DNA of 64,000 bases from Carallia brachiata (GCA_021464245.1 JADCRB010000114.1:3224001-3288000), one strand, 5' to 3'. Shown: positions 21,901 to 32,991, counted from the first letter of the stretch. Numbers and translations are program-made. Notes: generated from the letters alone by a model not told the origin.

Positions 21901-22040
21901 GCTATCTGGGTAAACAAACCCAACCTTTTGAGAGACTGCTGAGGAGACTGAGATTTATTGTTGTTGCCACCAGAAGAACTTTTGGTATTAACGCTAAGAT
22001 TGATGTTGGGAATCCTCAACACACTCCCACTCTTCTGCAT
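12930..22040 (-). CDS. LCBK1: Sphingoid long-chain base kinase, LCBK1 type, 8 coding exons
   Basis: Exons: 22040-21528, 21424-21054, 18917-18824, 18709-18672, 17741-17595, 16173-16074, 15426-14486 and 13067-12930. All junctions are GT-AG and phases match. About 780 residues result, close to plant LCBK1. The DAGK-type catalytic domain shows PPKMLVILNPRSGHG (about 269-280), VGGDGIINE (331-339) and PIGIIPAGSDNSLVW, the nucleotide-binding motifs of the sphingosine/diacylglycerol kinase fold. The enzyme phosphorylates sphingoid bases to signalling phosphates. Exon 7 carries the long Ser-rich, Asp/Trp-rich insert seen in plant forms. Exon 8 ends EQCRLIGHSP and stop. One base seems missing in exon 2 at the T run 21370-21373 (- strand As): the frame shifts there but sequence on both sides fits the family, and adding one base makes exon 2 divisible by three. 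The start at 22040 matches the usual MQKSG N-terminus. A 5' UTR intron is possible. Confidence 0.9.
13390..13534 (+). mobile_element. tRNA-derived SINE, Au-like, in kinase intron 7
   Basis: A box A-like stretch (CTTAACGGTAAAGTT) is followed by a box B-like GGTTTCAAGTC about 40 bases later, then GAAACGGCCTTTCTGTA, which resembles the body of plant Au SINEs. An A-rich tail ends the segment at 13534. It is old and diverged. The borders are approximate. Confidence 0.6.
16602..16683 (+). repeat. Tandem duplication of about 41 bp in kinase intron 5
   Basis: Copy 1 (16602-16643) and copy 2 (16644-16683) both read GAATGGGAAA(G/A)AAATTAGTTAAT...CCATAATGTGGAC, differing by a few substitutions and a 2-base indel. 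Confidence 0.85.
20086..20357. repeat. Imperfect foldback in kinase intron 2
   Basis: Left blocks 20086-20140 (TTATGTGCACTTACAGCAAA, then GGGCTAAGCC and GAATTCAG) and 20189-20222 (ACTTGATTATCACAAAGATAA) are inverted copies of the continuous right arm 20270-20357. A 48-base insertion splits the left arm. The right arm is about 87 bases. It may be a MITE, and could also form a long RNA hairpin when transcribed. Confidence 0.75.
20364..20387. repeat. Perfect 8-bp hairpin
   Basis: TGCCTGGC and GCCAGGCA flank an 8-base A-rich loop, just right of the foldback at 20086-20357. Confidence 0.7.
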
Positions 22041-22950
22041 ATCTCTTACCCAGTTTTGGATTCACTACTTGCAACCAATAGCACCCGATAATTTTGAAAT
22101 TTTTAGATGCGATGCCACCACCCCCCCCCCCCCCAAAAAAGGGAAAAAAAAAAAGATTGGAAGGAGGTATTATTCTGGCTTGATAGAAAATGGATGGACA
22201 GTGATATTCTCTCACATGAGGTAGACCGGAAGAGCAGATGATAAACAAAAAAAAAAAAAGAAGAGAAAAACGGACAAACGGTGACGATTGGATCAACCTG
22301 CAACTGCAATAACTTGAATTTAACTTTCCGTACTTATTGCATTTTGCTTTCAAATTTTTACATTTCAATTTCAGTTCAATCCTCTACCACCTAAAAAAAA
22401 AAAAAGAATAAAAGATTAAAAAAAGATAGATACTGAATTCTATTTCCAACGAGAGCAAATCACGGGACCGATTGACAAATGAAATAAGAAATACTGAAAG
22501 CTACCGTAAAATTGATCGAATCTCTTTCTCCTCGTCGTCGTCGTCGTCCTCCTCCTCCTCCTCTTCCTCCTAAAATTGATCGAATACTCTCTTCTTCTTC
22601 TTCTTCCGAACTAAAAGAAAGAAGAAATAAAAACCGTAAAAGAAATAGTAGGGACAAGAGAATGATCTTCTTAGATAGATATGATAGATCCTGCCTCAGC
22701 GACGTTGACGAAAAAAAAAAAACGCCAGCAAGGTGGAGGTGGAGGTGCGGGTGCGGGTGAATGGGAAGATAATCCAAAGTTTCACCGGATCATCGAATTC
22801 CTTGATTGATTGATAGGAAAAGTCAGAAAGTTGAAAGTTGGAACCTAGCATTTGGGCCGAATTCCCTTGGCCCGATTTCTTCTGCCATCAACAAAGGAGA
22901 GGGGAAAAAAATCGACCAAAAAAAAACAGAAAAAAAAAAAAAAAAAAAAA
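22041..22950 (-). promoter_or_regulatory. Upstream flank of the kinase gene
   Basis: This is the 5' side of the kinase on the - strand. It contains (TCG)n and (CCT)n microsatellites at 22531-22570 and (CTT)n at 22588-22606. These give long GA-rich purine runs on the transcript strand, a common plant 5' leader feature. AAATTGATCGAAT is repeated at 22509 and 22573. Poly-C and poly-A runs at 22121-22154 look like difficult sequence. No clear TATA box is assigned. Confidence 0.45.
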
Positions 22951-23480
22951 GATTAAATGCATTTAATTCTTATAGTTTAATTATTTTGTATTTTACTTTT
23001 CTAAATTTAGATATTAAACCTTTTTTATAATTTTCAATTTTTGTATTTTATCACCTTAGTTAAAATTCTATTAAATTTGTTAGTAGAAATTGATCAAAAT
23101 TATATCATTTTGTAATTTTTAATTAATTTTTTCTACTAAAATTTTAAAAATATTCACGTATATCTCAAATTGAATTTTGATGAATTACATTCTACATTAT
23201 ATCTTTTACCATTTTTGTTATTTTCAGTGTATTACGCACGTCAATATAATGATGATTGATACAGTATATATAGTCAAATTCTACGTGAAAATATAATAAA
23301 ATTTTTGTGATGGCAAAATAATATAGTTTTAGCCGATTTCTGTTAATAAATTCGACAAATTATTGTCAGAAGATTAATTTCTAAAATTGAAAATTATAAG
23401 GAATTTTATTACTCAAATTAAAACTATAAGAAGGTAAAATGTAAAACAACTAAATTATAGTGAGTTTAATGTATTTAACC
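22951..23480. mobile_element. AT-rich foldback element, 530 bp
   Basis: The ends are inverted copies: left GATTAAATGCATTTAATTC and, read inward from the right, GGTTAAATACATTAAACTC. The similarity continues for well over 100 bases (arms about 22951-23120 and 23310-23480). A runs flank both ends. It resembles a MITE and has no coding capacity. Confidence 0.65.
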
Positions 23481-24440
23481 AAAAAAAAAAAAAAGAAAGT
23501 GGGAAAATATGTGGACAAAATGCCATTGACTTCAAAATTCCAATCCAAGATAATTGGACTTCTAAATTCGCGAGGGAACTTAAAAAAAAAATTCAAATCG
23601 TTGATAAAGTAGTAAATATTTTTTTGTCCTAATACTAAAAAAAAAACTGAATATTTTTTTGTCTTCAAAATAATCTAGTAAGAGTGCACTCACATATCTG
23701 CTAGAGAACATTGGGTTAAGCACAGATAGGAAACATTTTTAAAGTTATTACAAAAGTATCTTCCGAATTACGGTACATTTGTTGTTTTTTTTGTCTTGGC
23801 TTATGCAAAACAATGTTGCTTTTAACTCAATTGACTAGCTGTACAACTGAGCCACTCACGCAAAGGTTAATCATTAAATTGGAAGAACACGATCTTCTCA
23901 ATTAGAACATGTGAAAAATATAGGAAATGAACTAATAAATTGATATCAGTAATTTTTGTTCTATTACTAAGCACCAAAAAGATACGCGCCCTATTATGGC
24001 CATATATATCAAGAGTGATATTAAGTAATAGAAATAAGTCGATTATATTTATTACATAAATTTTTGTTAGTCAAGTTTGCGAAACTTCTTGTTGTGTGAT
24101 AATAAAGTTGGTGAACTATTTACCAATTAAAGGAAAGGTCCGCAATTTTATTCTTAAAGCGGACAAAAAATATTCTAGTTTCAGCATATAACTAGGACTA
24201 TAATGGAATCAAAACGTCCTTTACAAGTTTCATAATTTGACGATTCCATAAAAAGTCAAATAAAGACCCAAATCTAAATTCAAAACTCGTTTGTTAAATA
24301 AGGTAAGTCAGGTTCGACTGTTTCAATCTAAATTTAATCTCATTTATATCTCTTTGTTCCGAATTTTTCTCTTTTATTTTCTAAAGAGCACTAGTACAAT
24401 ACTAATGAGGTACATAACATGAGGGATAAGCAAATTTTTA
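23481..24440. other. AT-rich intergenic DNA without a gene
   Basis: I see no gene, RNA gene or clear repeat boundary here. Confidence 0.5.
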
Positions 24441-25834
24441 ATCCTATAGGCTTGAGTTTTTCTCAATTAAGTCCTATACGTTAAGGCGTTTTCATTTATA
24501 TCCTAAACGTTATTGATTTCATTCCAATCGAGTCCAATCATTAACAGAATACGGTTTTACCGTTAATTTGGGTATTTGGCCGATTAAAATATTATTTTTA
24601 AAAGAAAATACATGAAAAAAATATTTAATAATTAATTTAAAATACTTATACCGTATAAAAAGCGTATTTCAAACATTGACAATAAAAAATATATTTTACT
24701 TTAAAAATCTATAAAAATTAAGAAAAATGAACATTGCTAATAATTTCTCAAAAATACATATTATATGCATAAAAAATGTAAACAAAATTTTAAAAAATTC
24801 AATATTTTCTAAACTTTAATGGATTCATTTCAATTGAGTATAATTATAGACAGAAGCAACTTTGACCATTAAATATGGTCATTGACCACATTACAAAATT
24901 GTAAAAAAATAAAAAAAAAATATGTTAAAAAACTATAGCAATAAAAAGTACGAAATATGTATAAAAAAGTATTTTACTTTAAGAACCTATAAAAATTAAT
25001 AAAAATTAACAAATACATATAAAAAAATATTATTAGCAAATACATTTTCTCAAAAATACAATCATATGCATTGAAATTTTTCTAAAAATTTCAAAAAATT
25101 TTCAGAAATTCTAAAAATTCAAAAATAAATCCAAAAAAATTTATAAAGTTTAAAAAATTCAAAATGAAATTTCATTTTAATAAAAATCAAAATTTGTAAA
25201 AATAAAACCCAAAAATGTTTTAAAAATTTTGAAAAAATAATAAGAATTGAAAAATTATAGGGTTTGTAAAACTTTTTTAAAAAAATCTAAATTTAAGAAC
25301 CTTAAAATTTTAAAAGGGTTAATATTAAAAAATTATCAATTTTTTAGTGTCATTTTAATTCAAAATTAATAAAAATAAGACATATGAAAAAATAAAAAAA
25401 TAAAAATTTCTCACATTCCCCCCTAGCTCTTCTCCTCTCCCATAAAAAAAAGCACCACTTCTCCCATAAAGTAAAATACATTTTTTGTTGGAAATTTTAA
25501 AAATACGCTTTTTATGTGGTATAAGTATTTTAAATTGATTTTCAAATTTTTTATTCATGTATTTCGTTTTAAAAATAATATTTTAATAGTAAAATACTCA
25601 AATATTTTTATTTTTAAAAATTTTGATATTTATTAAAATGAAATTTCATTTTGAATTTTTTAAACTTTATAAAATTTTTTCGATTTACTTTTGAATTTTT
25701 AGATTTTTTTAAAATTTTTTGACAATTTTTTTTTTACCTTTTTTACAAAAAAAAAATTAATATGCATATGATATGTATTTTTGAAAAATTATTAGCAATG
25801 TTCATTTTATTAATTGTCATAAATTTTTAAAGTA
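24441..25834. repeat. AT-rich repeat with direct and inverted copies, next to the 5S array
   Basis: Three blocks recur. P (24583-24680) returns inverted at about 25490-25600. Q (24694-24790) returns directly at about 24970-25080 and inverted at about 25720-25834. R (25114-25200) returns inverted at about 25612-25705. Shared words include TTTAAAATACTTATACC, GAACATTGCTAATAATTT and AAAATGAAATTTCATTTT. The order fits head-to-head pieces of one tandemly repeated unit. The last Q copy stops exactly where the 5S array begins. Confidence 0.7.
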
Positions 25835-25996
25835 ACTCGTGCTGCAGGTTGCAAACGCGGTCGTCTCAGAGTTGGGAGAGGGGTTTGGGCGGTCTCTCGG
25901 ACTCCGATCATCCCGGGAAGACGGTTTTCGGTTCCGAGAAACCATTGGTGATGTTGTGGGGGAAGGCTCTTAATGATTGAGTACGCATCACTTGAT

Positions 25997-26115
25997 GAGT
26001 GCAATCATACCAGCACTAATGCACCGGATCCCATCAAAACTCCGAAATCAAATGTGCTAGCGCGAGAGTAGTACTAGGATGGGTGACCTCCTAGGAAGTC
26101 CTCGTGTTGCACCCC
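25997..26115 (+). rRNA. 5S rRNA copy C1, array-edge, probably decayed
   Basis: Leftmost copy, full length (119 nt). It has GAGTGCAATC at the 5' end and AAATCAAATGTGCTAGC in place of the A-box sequence AAGTTAAACGTGCTTGG, so internal promoter function is doubtful. Confidence 0.85.
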
Positions 26116-26565
26116 TCTATTTTTCGTACTTTTTTGCCTGCTGCGGCGGCGAAACACATCCATTACGGACTGGGGAGATGCGTTCCGACAGCCTGTCGGA
26201 CTCCGAGGGTCCCGAGAAGCCCATTTTCGATCCCGGAACGGGAAACACTACTGTTCGTCCCCAGACGCGGCCGCAGCCCGCGTGGAAGGGCCTTAAGGAA
26301 CTTGAAAAGCACGCAAAAATGACAAAGTAGACGAGAATTGAATCAGAAAATATTGGCGTAGAGTAAACCTTAACTTTGAAGAGGACCAAAACAAACTCAA
26401 ACGATGGAATTTGACCCCGAAGAAAGGGGTCAATGGAGCGAAGCTCATTGAGAGCCTAATAGAGCTCAAAAGGAGCTTTCCATCGACTAGTTATGGCGCA
26501 CGCGGTTCTACGAGCACAAAAAGTAATGAACGTTCGAAGTTAAGCTCTGGATACGTGACAGCTTT

Positions 26566-26682
26566 GAGGGCAAAAACCGACACCAGCGCATCGAATCCCC
26601 TCTAAACCTCGAAGTTAAACGTGCTTGGGTGAGAGTAGTACCAGGACAGGTGGCCTCCTGGGAAGTCTTCATGTTACACCCC
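26566..26682 (+). pseudogene. Diverged 5S copy D1
   Basis: 117 nt. It begins GAGGGCAAAAACC and lacks a T-run after the 3' end (CCCCTGCGCC). The 3' part has CTTCATGTTACACC. Confidence 0.85.
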
Positions 26683-26855
26683 TGCGCCATTCATAATTTT
26701 TTGAAGCTGCGGGTTGGAAACTCGACCGTCTCAGAGTTGGGAGAGGGGTTTGGGCGGTCTCTAGGACTCTGATCATCCCGGGAAGCCTCTTTTCAGTCCC
26801 GAGAAGCCATTGGCGATGGGGGAGGCTCTTAATGATTGAGTGTGCATCACTTGAT

Positions 26856-26974
26856 GGGTGCGATCATACCAGCATTAATGCACTGGATCCCATCAGAACT
26901 TCGAAGTTAAACGTGCTTGGATGAGAGTAGTACTAGGATGGGTGACATCCTGGGAAGTCCTCGTGTTGTACCCC
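26856..26974 (+). rRNA. 5S rRNA copy C2
   Basis: 119 nt with scattered changes (CATTAATGCACTGG, AACTTCGAAG, GGATGAG, GTGACATCC, TTGTACC). The T-run terminator is present downstream. Confidence 0.88.
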
Positions 26975-27426
26975 CTCTATTTTTCGTACTTTTTTGCCAG
27001 CTGCGGCGGCAAAACACGACCATTACGGTCTGGGGAGACGAGTTTCGATGGCCTGTCGGACTCTGAGGGTCCCGAGAAGCCCATTTTCGATCCCGGGGCG
27101 ACAAACACAACTGTTCGTCCCCCGGCGCAGCCACAGCCCATGTGGAAGGGTCTAAAGGAACTTGAAAAGCACGCAAAAATGACAAAGTGGACGAGAATTG
27201 AATCAGAAAACATTGGCGTAGAGTAAACCATAACTTCGAAGAGGACGAAAACTAACTCAAATGATGGAATTTGACCCCGAAGAATGGGGTCAATCGAGCT
27301 AAGCTCCATTGACAGCCTAATAGAACTAAAAAAGAGCTTTCAATCGACAGGTTATGGCGCACGCGGTTCCCTGCGCACAAAAAGTTATGAGCGTTCGAAG
27401 TTAAGCTCTAGATACGCGACAGCTTT

Positions 27427-27543
27427 CAGGGCAAAAACCGGCACCAGCGCATCTGATCCCCTCTAAACTTCAAAGTTAAACATGCTTGGGCGAGAGTAGT
27501 ACCAGGACGGGTGGTCTCCTGGGAAGTCCTCATGTTGCACCCC
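27427..27543 (+). pseudogene. Diverged 5S copy D2
   Basis: Begins CAGGGCAAAAACC. Changes include AACTTCAAAGTTAAACATG and GTGGTCTCC. Confidence 0.85.
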
Positions 27544-27720
27544 TGTGCCATTCGTAATTTTTCAAGCTGCGGGTTGGAAACTCGTCGTCTAAGAGTTGGG
27601 AGAGGGGTTTGGGCGGTCTCTCGGACACCGATCGTTCCGGGAAGGCAGTTTTCGGTCCCGAGAAGCCATTGGTGACGTTGTGTAGGGAGGCTCTTAATGA
27701 TTGAGTATGCATCACCTGAT

Positions 27721-27839
27721 GGGCGCGGTCATTCCAGCACTAATACACCAGATCCCATCAGAACTCCGAAGTTAAACGTGCTTGGGCGAGAGTAGTACTA
27801 GGATGGGTGACCTCTTGGGAAGTCCTCGTGTCGTACCCT
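27721..27839 (+). rRNA. 5S rRNA copy C3
   Basis: 119 nt. The 5' end is GGGCGCGGTCATTCC and the 3' end TCGTACCC, so helix I pairing is weakened at both ends. Confidence 0.85.
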
Positions 27840-28158
27840 TATATTTTTCGTACTTTTTGCCTGCCGGGGCGGCGAAACACGACTATTACGGACTGGAGAG
27901 ACGGGTTTCGGCGGCCTGTCGAAGTTTGAGAGTGCCGAGAAGCCCATTTTCGATTCCGGGACGACAAACACTACTGTTCGTCTCCCGGCGCAGCCGTAGC
28001 CCGCGTGGAAGGGTCTAGAAGAACCCGAAAAGCACGCAAAAATGACAAAGTTGACGAGAACTGAATCAGAAAATATTGGCGTAGAGTAAACCACAACTTT
28101 GAAGAGGACCAAAACTAACTGAAACGATGGAATTTGACCCCGAAGAATGGGGTCAATA

Positions 28159-28229
28159 AAGTTAAACGTGCTTGGGCGAGAGTAGTAATAGGATGGGTGA
28201 CCTACTAGGAAGTCCTCGTATTGCACCCC
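28159..28229 (+). pseudogene. 5' truncated 5S copy (C4t)
   Basis: Only positions about 49-119 of the gene remain. The long-spacer sequence GGGGTCAATA joins directly to AAGTTAAACGTGC, so the D copy, the short spacer and the first 48 bases of C were deleted. Confidence 0.9.
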
Positions 28230-28679
28230 TCTATTTTTTGTACTTTTTTACCTGCTGCGGCGCCAAAACACGGCCATTACGGACTGGGGAGACAGGTTTC
28301 GGCGGCCTGTCAGACTCTGAGGGTCGCGAGAAGCCCATTTTCGACCCCGGGACGACAAACACAACTGTTCGTCCCTCGGCACGGCCGCGGCCCGCCTGGA
28401 ATGGTCTAGAAGAACCCGAAAAGCACGCAAAAATGACAAAGTCGACGAGAACTGAATCAGAAAATATTGGCGTAGAGTAAACCACAACTTCGAAGAGGAC
28501 CAAAACTAACTGAAACGATGGAATTTGACCCCGAAGAATGGGGTCAATGAGCAAATCTCAATTGACAACCTAATAGAGCTCAAAAAGAGCTTTCCATCGA
28601 CTGGTTATCACGCACGTGGTTCCACGCGCACAAAAAGTTGTGAACGTTCGAAGTTAATCTATGGATAGGCGACAGCTTT

Positions 28680-28796
28680 GAGTGCCAAAACCGGCACCAG
28701 CGCATCGGATCCCCTCTGAACCTCGGAGTTAAACGTGCTCGAGCGAGAGTAGTACCAGGACGGGTGGCCTCCTGGGAGGTCCTCGCGTTGCACCCC
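28680..28796 (+). pseudogene. Diverged 5S copy D3
   Basis: Type A form. It has GTGCCAAAACC near the 5' end and an intact A-box-like AGTTAAACGTGCTCGAG. Confidence 0.85.
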
Positions 28797-28969
28797 TACG
28801 CCATTCGTAATTGTTTCGAGCTGCGGGCTGGAAATTCGGCCGTCTCAGAGTTGGGAGAGGGGTTTGGGCGGTCTCTCGGACTCGGTCGTCCCGGGAAGGG
28901 TTTTGTCCCGAGAAGCCATTGCGATGTTGCGGGGGCAGGCTCTTAATGATTGTGTGCGCATCACTTGAT

Positions 28970-29087
28970 GGGTGCGATCATACCAGCACTAATGCACCGG
29001 ATCCCATCAGAACTCCGAAGTTAAACGTGCTTGGCGAGAGTAGTACTAGGATGGGTGACCTCCTGGGAAGTCCTCGTGTTGCACCCC
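28970..29087 (+). rRNA. 5S rRNA copy C5
   Basis: 118 nt. Consensus except for loss of two Gs from the GCTTGGGCG run against one extra base elsewhere, or one net G. The TATA-like TTAATGA and T-run terminator are present. Confidence 0.93.
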
Positions 29088-29533
29088 TCTTTTTTCGTAC
29101 TTTTTGCCTGCTGCGGTGGCAAAACACGGCCATTACGGACTGGGGAGACAGGTTTCGGCGGCCTGTCGGACTCCGAGGGTCGCGAGAAGCCCATTTTCGA
29201 CCCCGGGACGGCAAACACAACTGTTCCCCCGGCGCGGCCGCAGCCCGCGTGGAAGGGTCTAGAAGAACCTGAAAAGCACGCAAAAGTGACAAAGTCGACG
29301 AGAATTGAATCAGAAAATATTGGCGTAGAGTAAACCACAACTTCGAAGAGGACCAAAACTAACTGAAACGATGGAATTTGACCCCGAAGAATGGGGTCAA
29401 TGGAGCAAAGCTCAATTGACATCCTAATAGAGCTCAAAAAGAGCTTTCCATCGACTGGTTATGGTGCACGCCGCTCCACGCGCGTAAAAAGTTATTAACG
29501 TTCGAAGTTAAGCTATGGATACGCGACAACTTT

Positions 29534-29650
29534 GAGTGCAAAAACCGGCACCAGCGCATCGGATCCCCTCTGAACCTCGGAGTTAAACGTGCTCGAGAGA
29601 GAGGAGTACCAGGACGGGTGGCCTCCTGGGAGGTCCTCGCGTTGCACCCC
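29534..29650 (+). pseudogene. Diverged 5S copy D4
   Basis: Type A form with GCTCGAGAGAGAGGAG in place of GCTCGAGCGAGAGTAG. Confidence 0.85.
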
Positions 29651-29829
29651 TACGCCATTCGTAATTGTTTCGAGCTGCGGTCTGGAAATTCGGCCGTCTC
29701 AGAGTTGGGAGAGGGGTTTGGGCGGTCTCTCGAATTTCGGTCGTCCCGGGAAGGCGGTTTTCGGTCCCGAAAAGCCCTTGGCGATGTTGCGGGGGCAGGC
29801 TCTTAATGATTGAGTGCGCATCACTTGAT

Positions 29830-29948
29830 GGGTGCGATCATAGCAGCACTAATGCATCGGATCCCATCAAAACTCCGAAGTTAAACGTGCTTGGGCGAGG
29901 GTAGTACTACGATGGGTGACCTCCTGGGAAGTCCTCGTGTTGCACCCC
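29830..29948 (+). rRNA. 5S rRNA copy C6
   Basis: 119 nt. Changes: TAGCAGC, GCATCGG, ATCAAAAC, GAGGGTAG, ACTACGATG. Confidence 0.9.
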
Positions 29949-30398
29949 TCTATTTTCTGTACCTTTTTACCTGCTGTGGCGGGAAAACACGGCCATTACG
30001 GACTGGGGAGACAGGTTTCGGCGGCCTGCTGGACTCCGAGGGACACGAGAAGCCCATTTTCAACCCAGGGACGACAAACACAACTGTTCCTACCTCGGCG
30101 CGGCCGCGGCCCACTTGAAATGGTCTAGAGGAACCCGAAAAGTACGCAAAAATGACAAAGTCGACGAGAACTGAATCAGAAAATATTGGCGTAGAGTAAA
30201 CCACAGCTTCGAAGAGGACCAAAACTAACTGAAACGATGGAATTTGACCCCGAAGAATGGGGTCAATGGAGCAAGCTCAATTGACATCCTAATAGAGCTC
30301 AAAAAGAGCTTTCCATCGACTGGTTATGGTGCACGCCGCTCCACGCGCGTAAAAAGTTATTAACGTTCGAAGTTAAGCTATGGATACGCGACAACTTT

Positions 30399-30515
30399 GA
30401 GTGCAAAAACCGGCACCAGCGCATCGGATCCCCTCTGAACCTCGGAGTTAGTCGTGCTTGAGCGAGAGTAGTACTAGGACGGGTGGCCTTCTGGGAGGTC
30501 CTCGCGTTACACCCC
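30399..30515 (+). pseudogene. Diverged 5S copy D5
   Basis: Has GAGTTAGTCGTGCTTGAG, which damages the A box, and GGCCTTCTGG near the C box. Confidence 0.85.
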
Positions 30516-30694
30516 TACGCCGTTCGTAATTGTTTCGAGCAGCGGGCTGGAAATTCGGCCGTCTCAGAGTTGGGAGAGGGGTTTGGGCGGTCTCTCGGAC
30601 TTCGATCGTCCCGGGAAGGCGGTTTTCGGTCCCGAGAAGCCATTGGCGATGTTGCGGGGGCAGTCTCTTAATGATTTTGTACGCATCACTTGAT

Positions 30695-30813
30695 GAGTGC
30701 GATCATACCAGCACTAATGCACCGGATCCCATCAGAACTCCGAAGTTAAACGTGCTTGGGCGAGAGTAGTACTAGGATGGGTGACCTCCTGGGAAGTCCT
30801 CGTGTTGCACCCC
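30695..30813 (+). rRNA. 5S rRNA copy C7
   Basis: 119 nt, consensus apart from GAGTGCG at the 5' end. Confidence 0.95.
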
Positions 30814-31264
30814 TCTATTTTCTGTACCTTTTTACCTGCTGTGGCGGGAAAACACGGCCATTACGGACTGGGGAGACAGGTTTCGGCGGCCTGCTGGACT
30901 CCGAGGGACACGAGAAGCCCATTTTCAACCCAGGGACGACAAACACAACTGTTCCTACCTCGGCGCGGCCGCGGCCCACTTGAAATGGTCTAGAGGAACC
31001 CGAAAAGTACGCAAAAATGACAAAGTCGACGAGAACTGAATCAGAAAATATTGGCGTAGAGTAAACCACAACATCGAAGAGGACCAAAACTAACTGAAAC
31101 GATGGAATTTGACCCCGTAGAATGAGGTCAATGGAGCAAAGCTCAATTGACAACCTAACAGAGCTGAAAAAGAGCTTTCCATCGATTGGTTATGGCGCAC
31201 GCGGTTCCACGCGCACAAAAAGTTATGAACGTTCGAGGTTAAGCTATGGATACGCGACCGCTTT

Positions 31265-31381
31265 GAGTGCAAAAACCGGCACCAGCGCATCGGATCCCCT
31301 CTGAACCTCGGAGTTAAACGTGCTTGAGCGAGAGTAGTACTAGGACGGGTGGCCTTCTGGGAGGTCCTCGCGTTACACCCC
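31265..31381 (+). pseudogene. Diverged 5S copy D6
   Basis: Shares GGCCTTCTGG and GTTACACCC with D5 but keeps GAGTTAAACGTGC. The two units look like recent relatives. Confidence 0.85.
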
Positions 31382-31560
31382 TACGCCGTTCGTAATTGTT
31401 TCGAGCAGCGGGCTGGAAATTCGGCCGTCTCAGAGTTGGGAGAGGGGTTTGGGCGGTCTCTCGGACTTCGATCGTCTCGGGAAAGCATTTTTCGGTCCCG
31501 AGAAGCCATTGACGATGTTGCGGGGGCAGGCTCTTAATGATTGTGTGCGCATCACTTGAT

Positions 31561-31679
31561 GGGTGCGATCATACCAGCACTAATGCACCGGATCCCATCA
31601 AAACTCCGAAGTTAAACGTGCTTGGGCGAGAGTAGTACGAGGATGGGTGACCTCCTGAGAAGTCCTCGTGTTGCACCCC
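31561..31679 (+). rRNA. 5S rRNA copy C8
   Basis: 119 nt. Changes: ATCAAAAC, AGTACGAGG, CTCCTGAGAAG. Confidence 0.92.
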
Positions 31680-32127
31680 TCTATTTTCCGTACCTTTTGC
31701 CTCCTATGGGGGCAAAACACGGCCATTACGGACTGGGGAGACAGGATTCGGTGGCCTGTCGGACTCCGAGGGTGGCGAGAAGCCCAATTTCGACCATGGG
31801 ACAGTAAACACAACTGTTCCTACCTCGGCGCGGCCGCGGCCCGCGTGAAATGGTCTAGAGGAACCCGAAAAGGACGCAAAAATGACAAAGTCGACGAGAA
31901 CTGAATCAGAAAATATTGGCGTAGAGGAAACCACAACTTCGAAGAGGACCAAAAAACTGAAACGATGGAATTTGACCCCGAAGAATGGGGTCAATGGAGC
32001 GAAGCTCAATTGACATCCTAATAGAGCTCAAAAAGAGCTTTCCATCGACTGGTTATGGTGCACGCGGCTCCACGCGCGCAAAAAGTTATGAATTTTCGAA
32101 GTTAAGCTATGGATACGCGACAACTTT

Positions 32128-32244
32128 GAGTGCAGAAACCGGCACCAGCGCATCGGATCCCCTCTGAAGGTCGGAGTTAAACGTGCTCGAGCGAGAGTAA
32201 TACCAGGACGGGTGGCCTCCTGGGAGGTCCTCGCGTTGCACCCC
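32128..32244 (+). pseudogene. Diverged 5S copy D7
   Basis: Has GTGCAGAAACC and CTGAAGGTCGGAG, changes shared with D10 and D11. Confidence 0.85.
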
Positions 32245-32423
32245 TACGCCATTCGTAATTGTTTCGAGCTGCGGGCTGGAAATTCGGCAGTCTCAGTGTT
32301 GAGAGAGGGGTTTGGGCGGTCTCTCAGATTTCGGTCGTCCCGGAAAGGCGGTTTTCGGTCCCGAGAAGCCGTTGGCGATGTTGCGGGGGCAGGCCCTTAA
32401 TGATTGAGTGCGCATCACTTGAT

Positions 32424-32542
32424 GGGTGCGATCATACCAGCACTAATGCATCGGATCGCATCAAAACTCCGAAGTTAAACGTGCTTGGGCGAGAGTAGTA
32501 CTAGGATGGGTGACCTCCTGGGAAGTCCTCGTGTTGCACCCC
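32424..32542 (+). rRNA. 5S rRNA copy C9
   Basis: 119 nt. Changes: GCATCGGATCGCATCAAAAC. Confidence 0.92.
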
Positions 32543-32991
32543 TCTATTTTCCGTACCTTTTTACCTGCTGTGGCGGCAAACACGGCCATTACGGACTAGG
32601 GAGACAGGTTTCGGCGACCTGTCGGACTCCGAGGGTGGCGAGAAGCCCAATTTCGACCATGGGACGGTAAACACAACTGTTCGTCCCTCGGCGCGGCCGC
32701 AACCCGCGTGGAAGGGTCTAGAAGAACCCGAAAAGCACACAAAAATGACAAAGTGGACGAGAACTGAATCAGAAAATATTGGCGTAGAGTAAACCACAAC
32801 TTGAAGAGGACCAAAACTAACTGAAACGATGGAATTTGACCCCGAAGAATGGGGTCAATGGAGCAAAGCTCAATTGACAACCTAATAGAGCTCAAAAAGT
32901 GCTTTCCATCGACTGGTTATGGCGCACGCGGTTCCACGCGTACAAAAAGTTATGAACGTTCGAAGTTAAGCTATGGATACGTGACAGCTTT

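Noticed and set aside
22121..22154. Poly-C and poly-A runs as a functional element
   Set aside because: Adjacent homopolymers upstream of the kinase gene are likely simple sequence or sequencing artefact. A similar poly-C run occurs in intron 6 at about 15569-15582.
26104..26322. CRISPR-like reading of the regular repeats
   Set aside because: Units of more than 800 bp containing 5S genes in a plant genome are rDNA, not a CRISPR array.
26530..26560. Possible third 5S remnant at the recurring CGTTCGAAGTTAAGCT
   Set aside because: It resembles the A-box text CGAAGTTAA, but its position aligns better with the promoter-side sequence upstream of C (TTAATGATT...), so it is the D copy's 5' flank.
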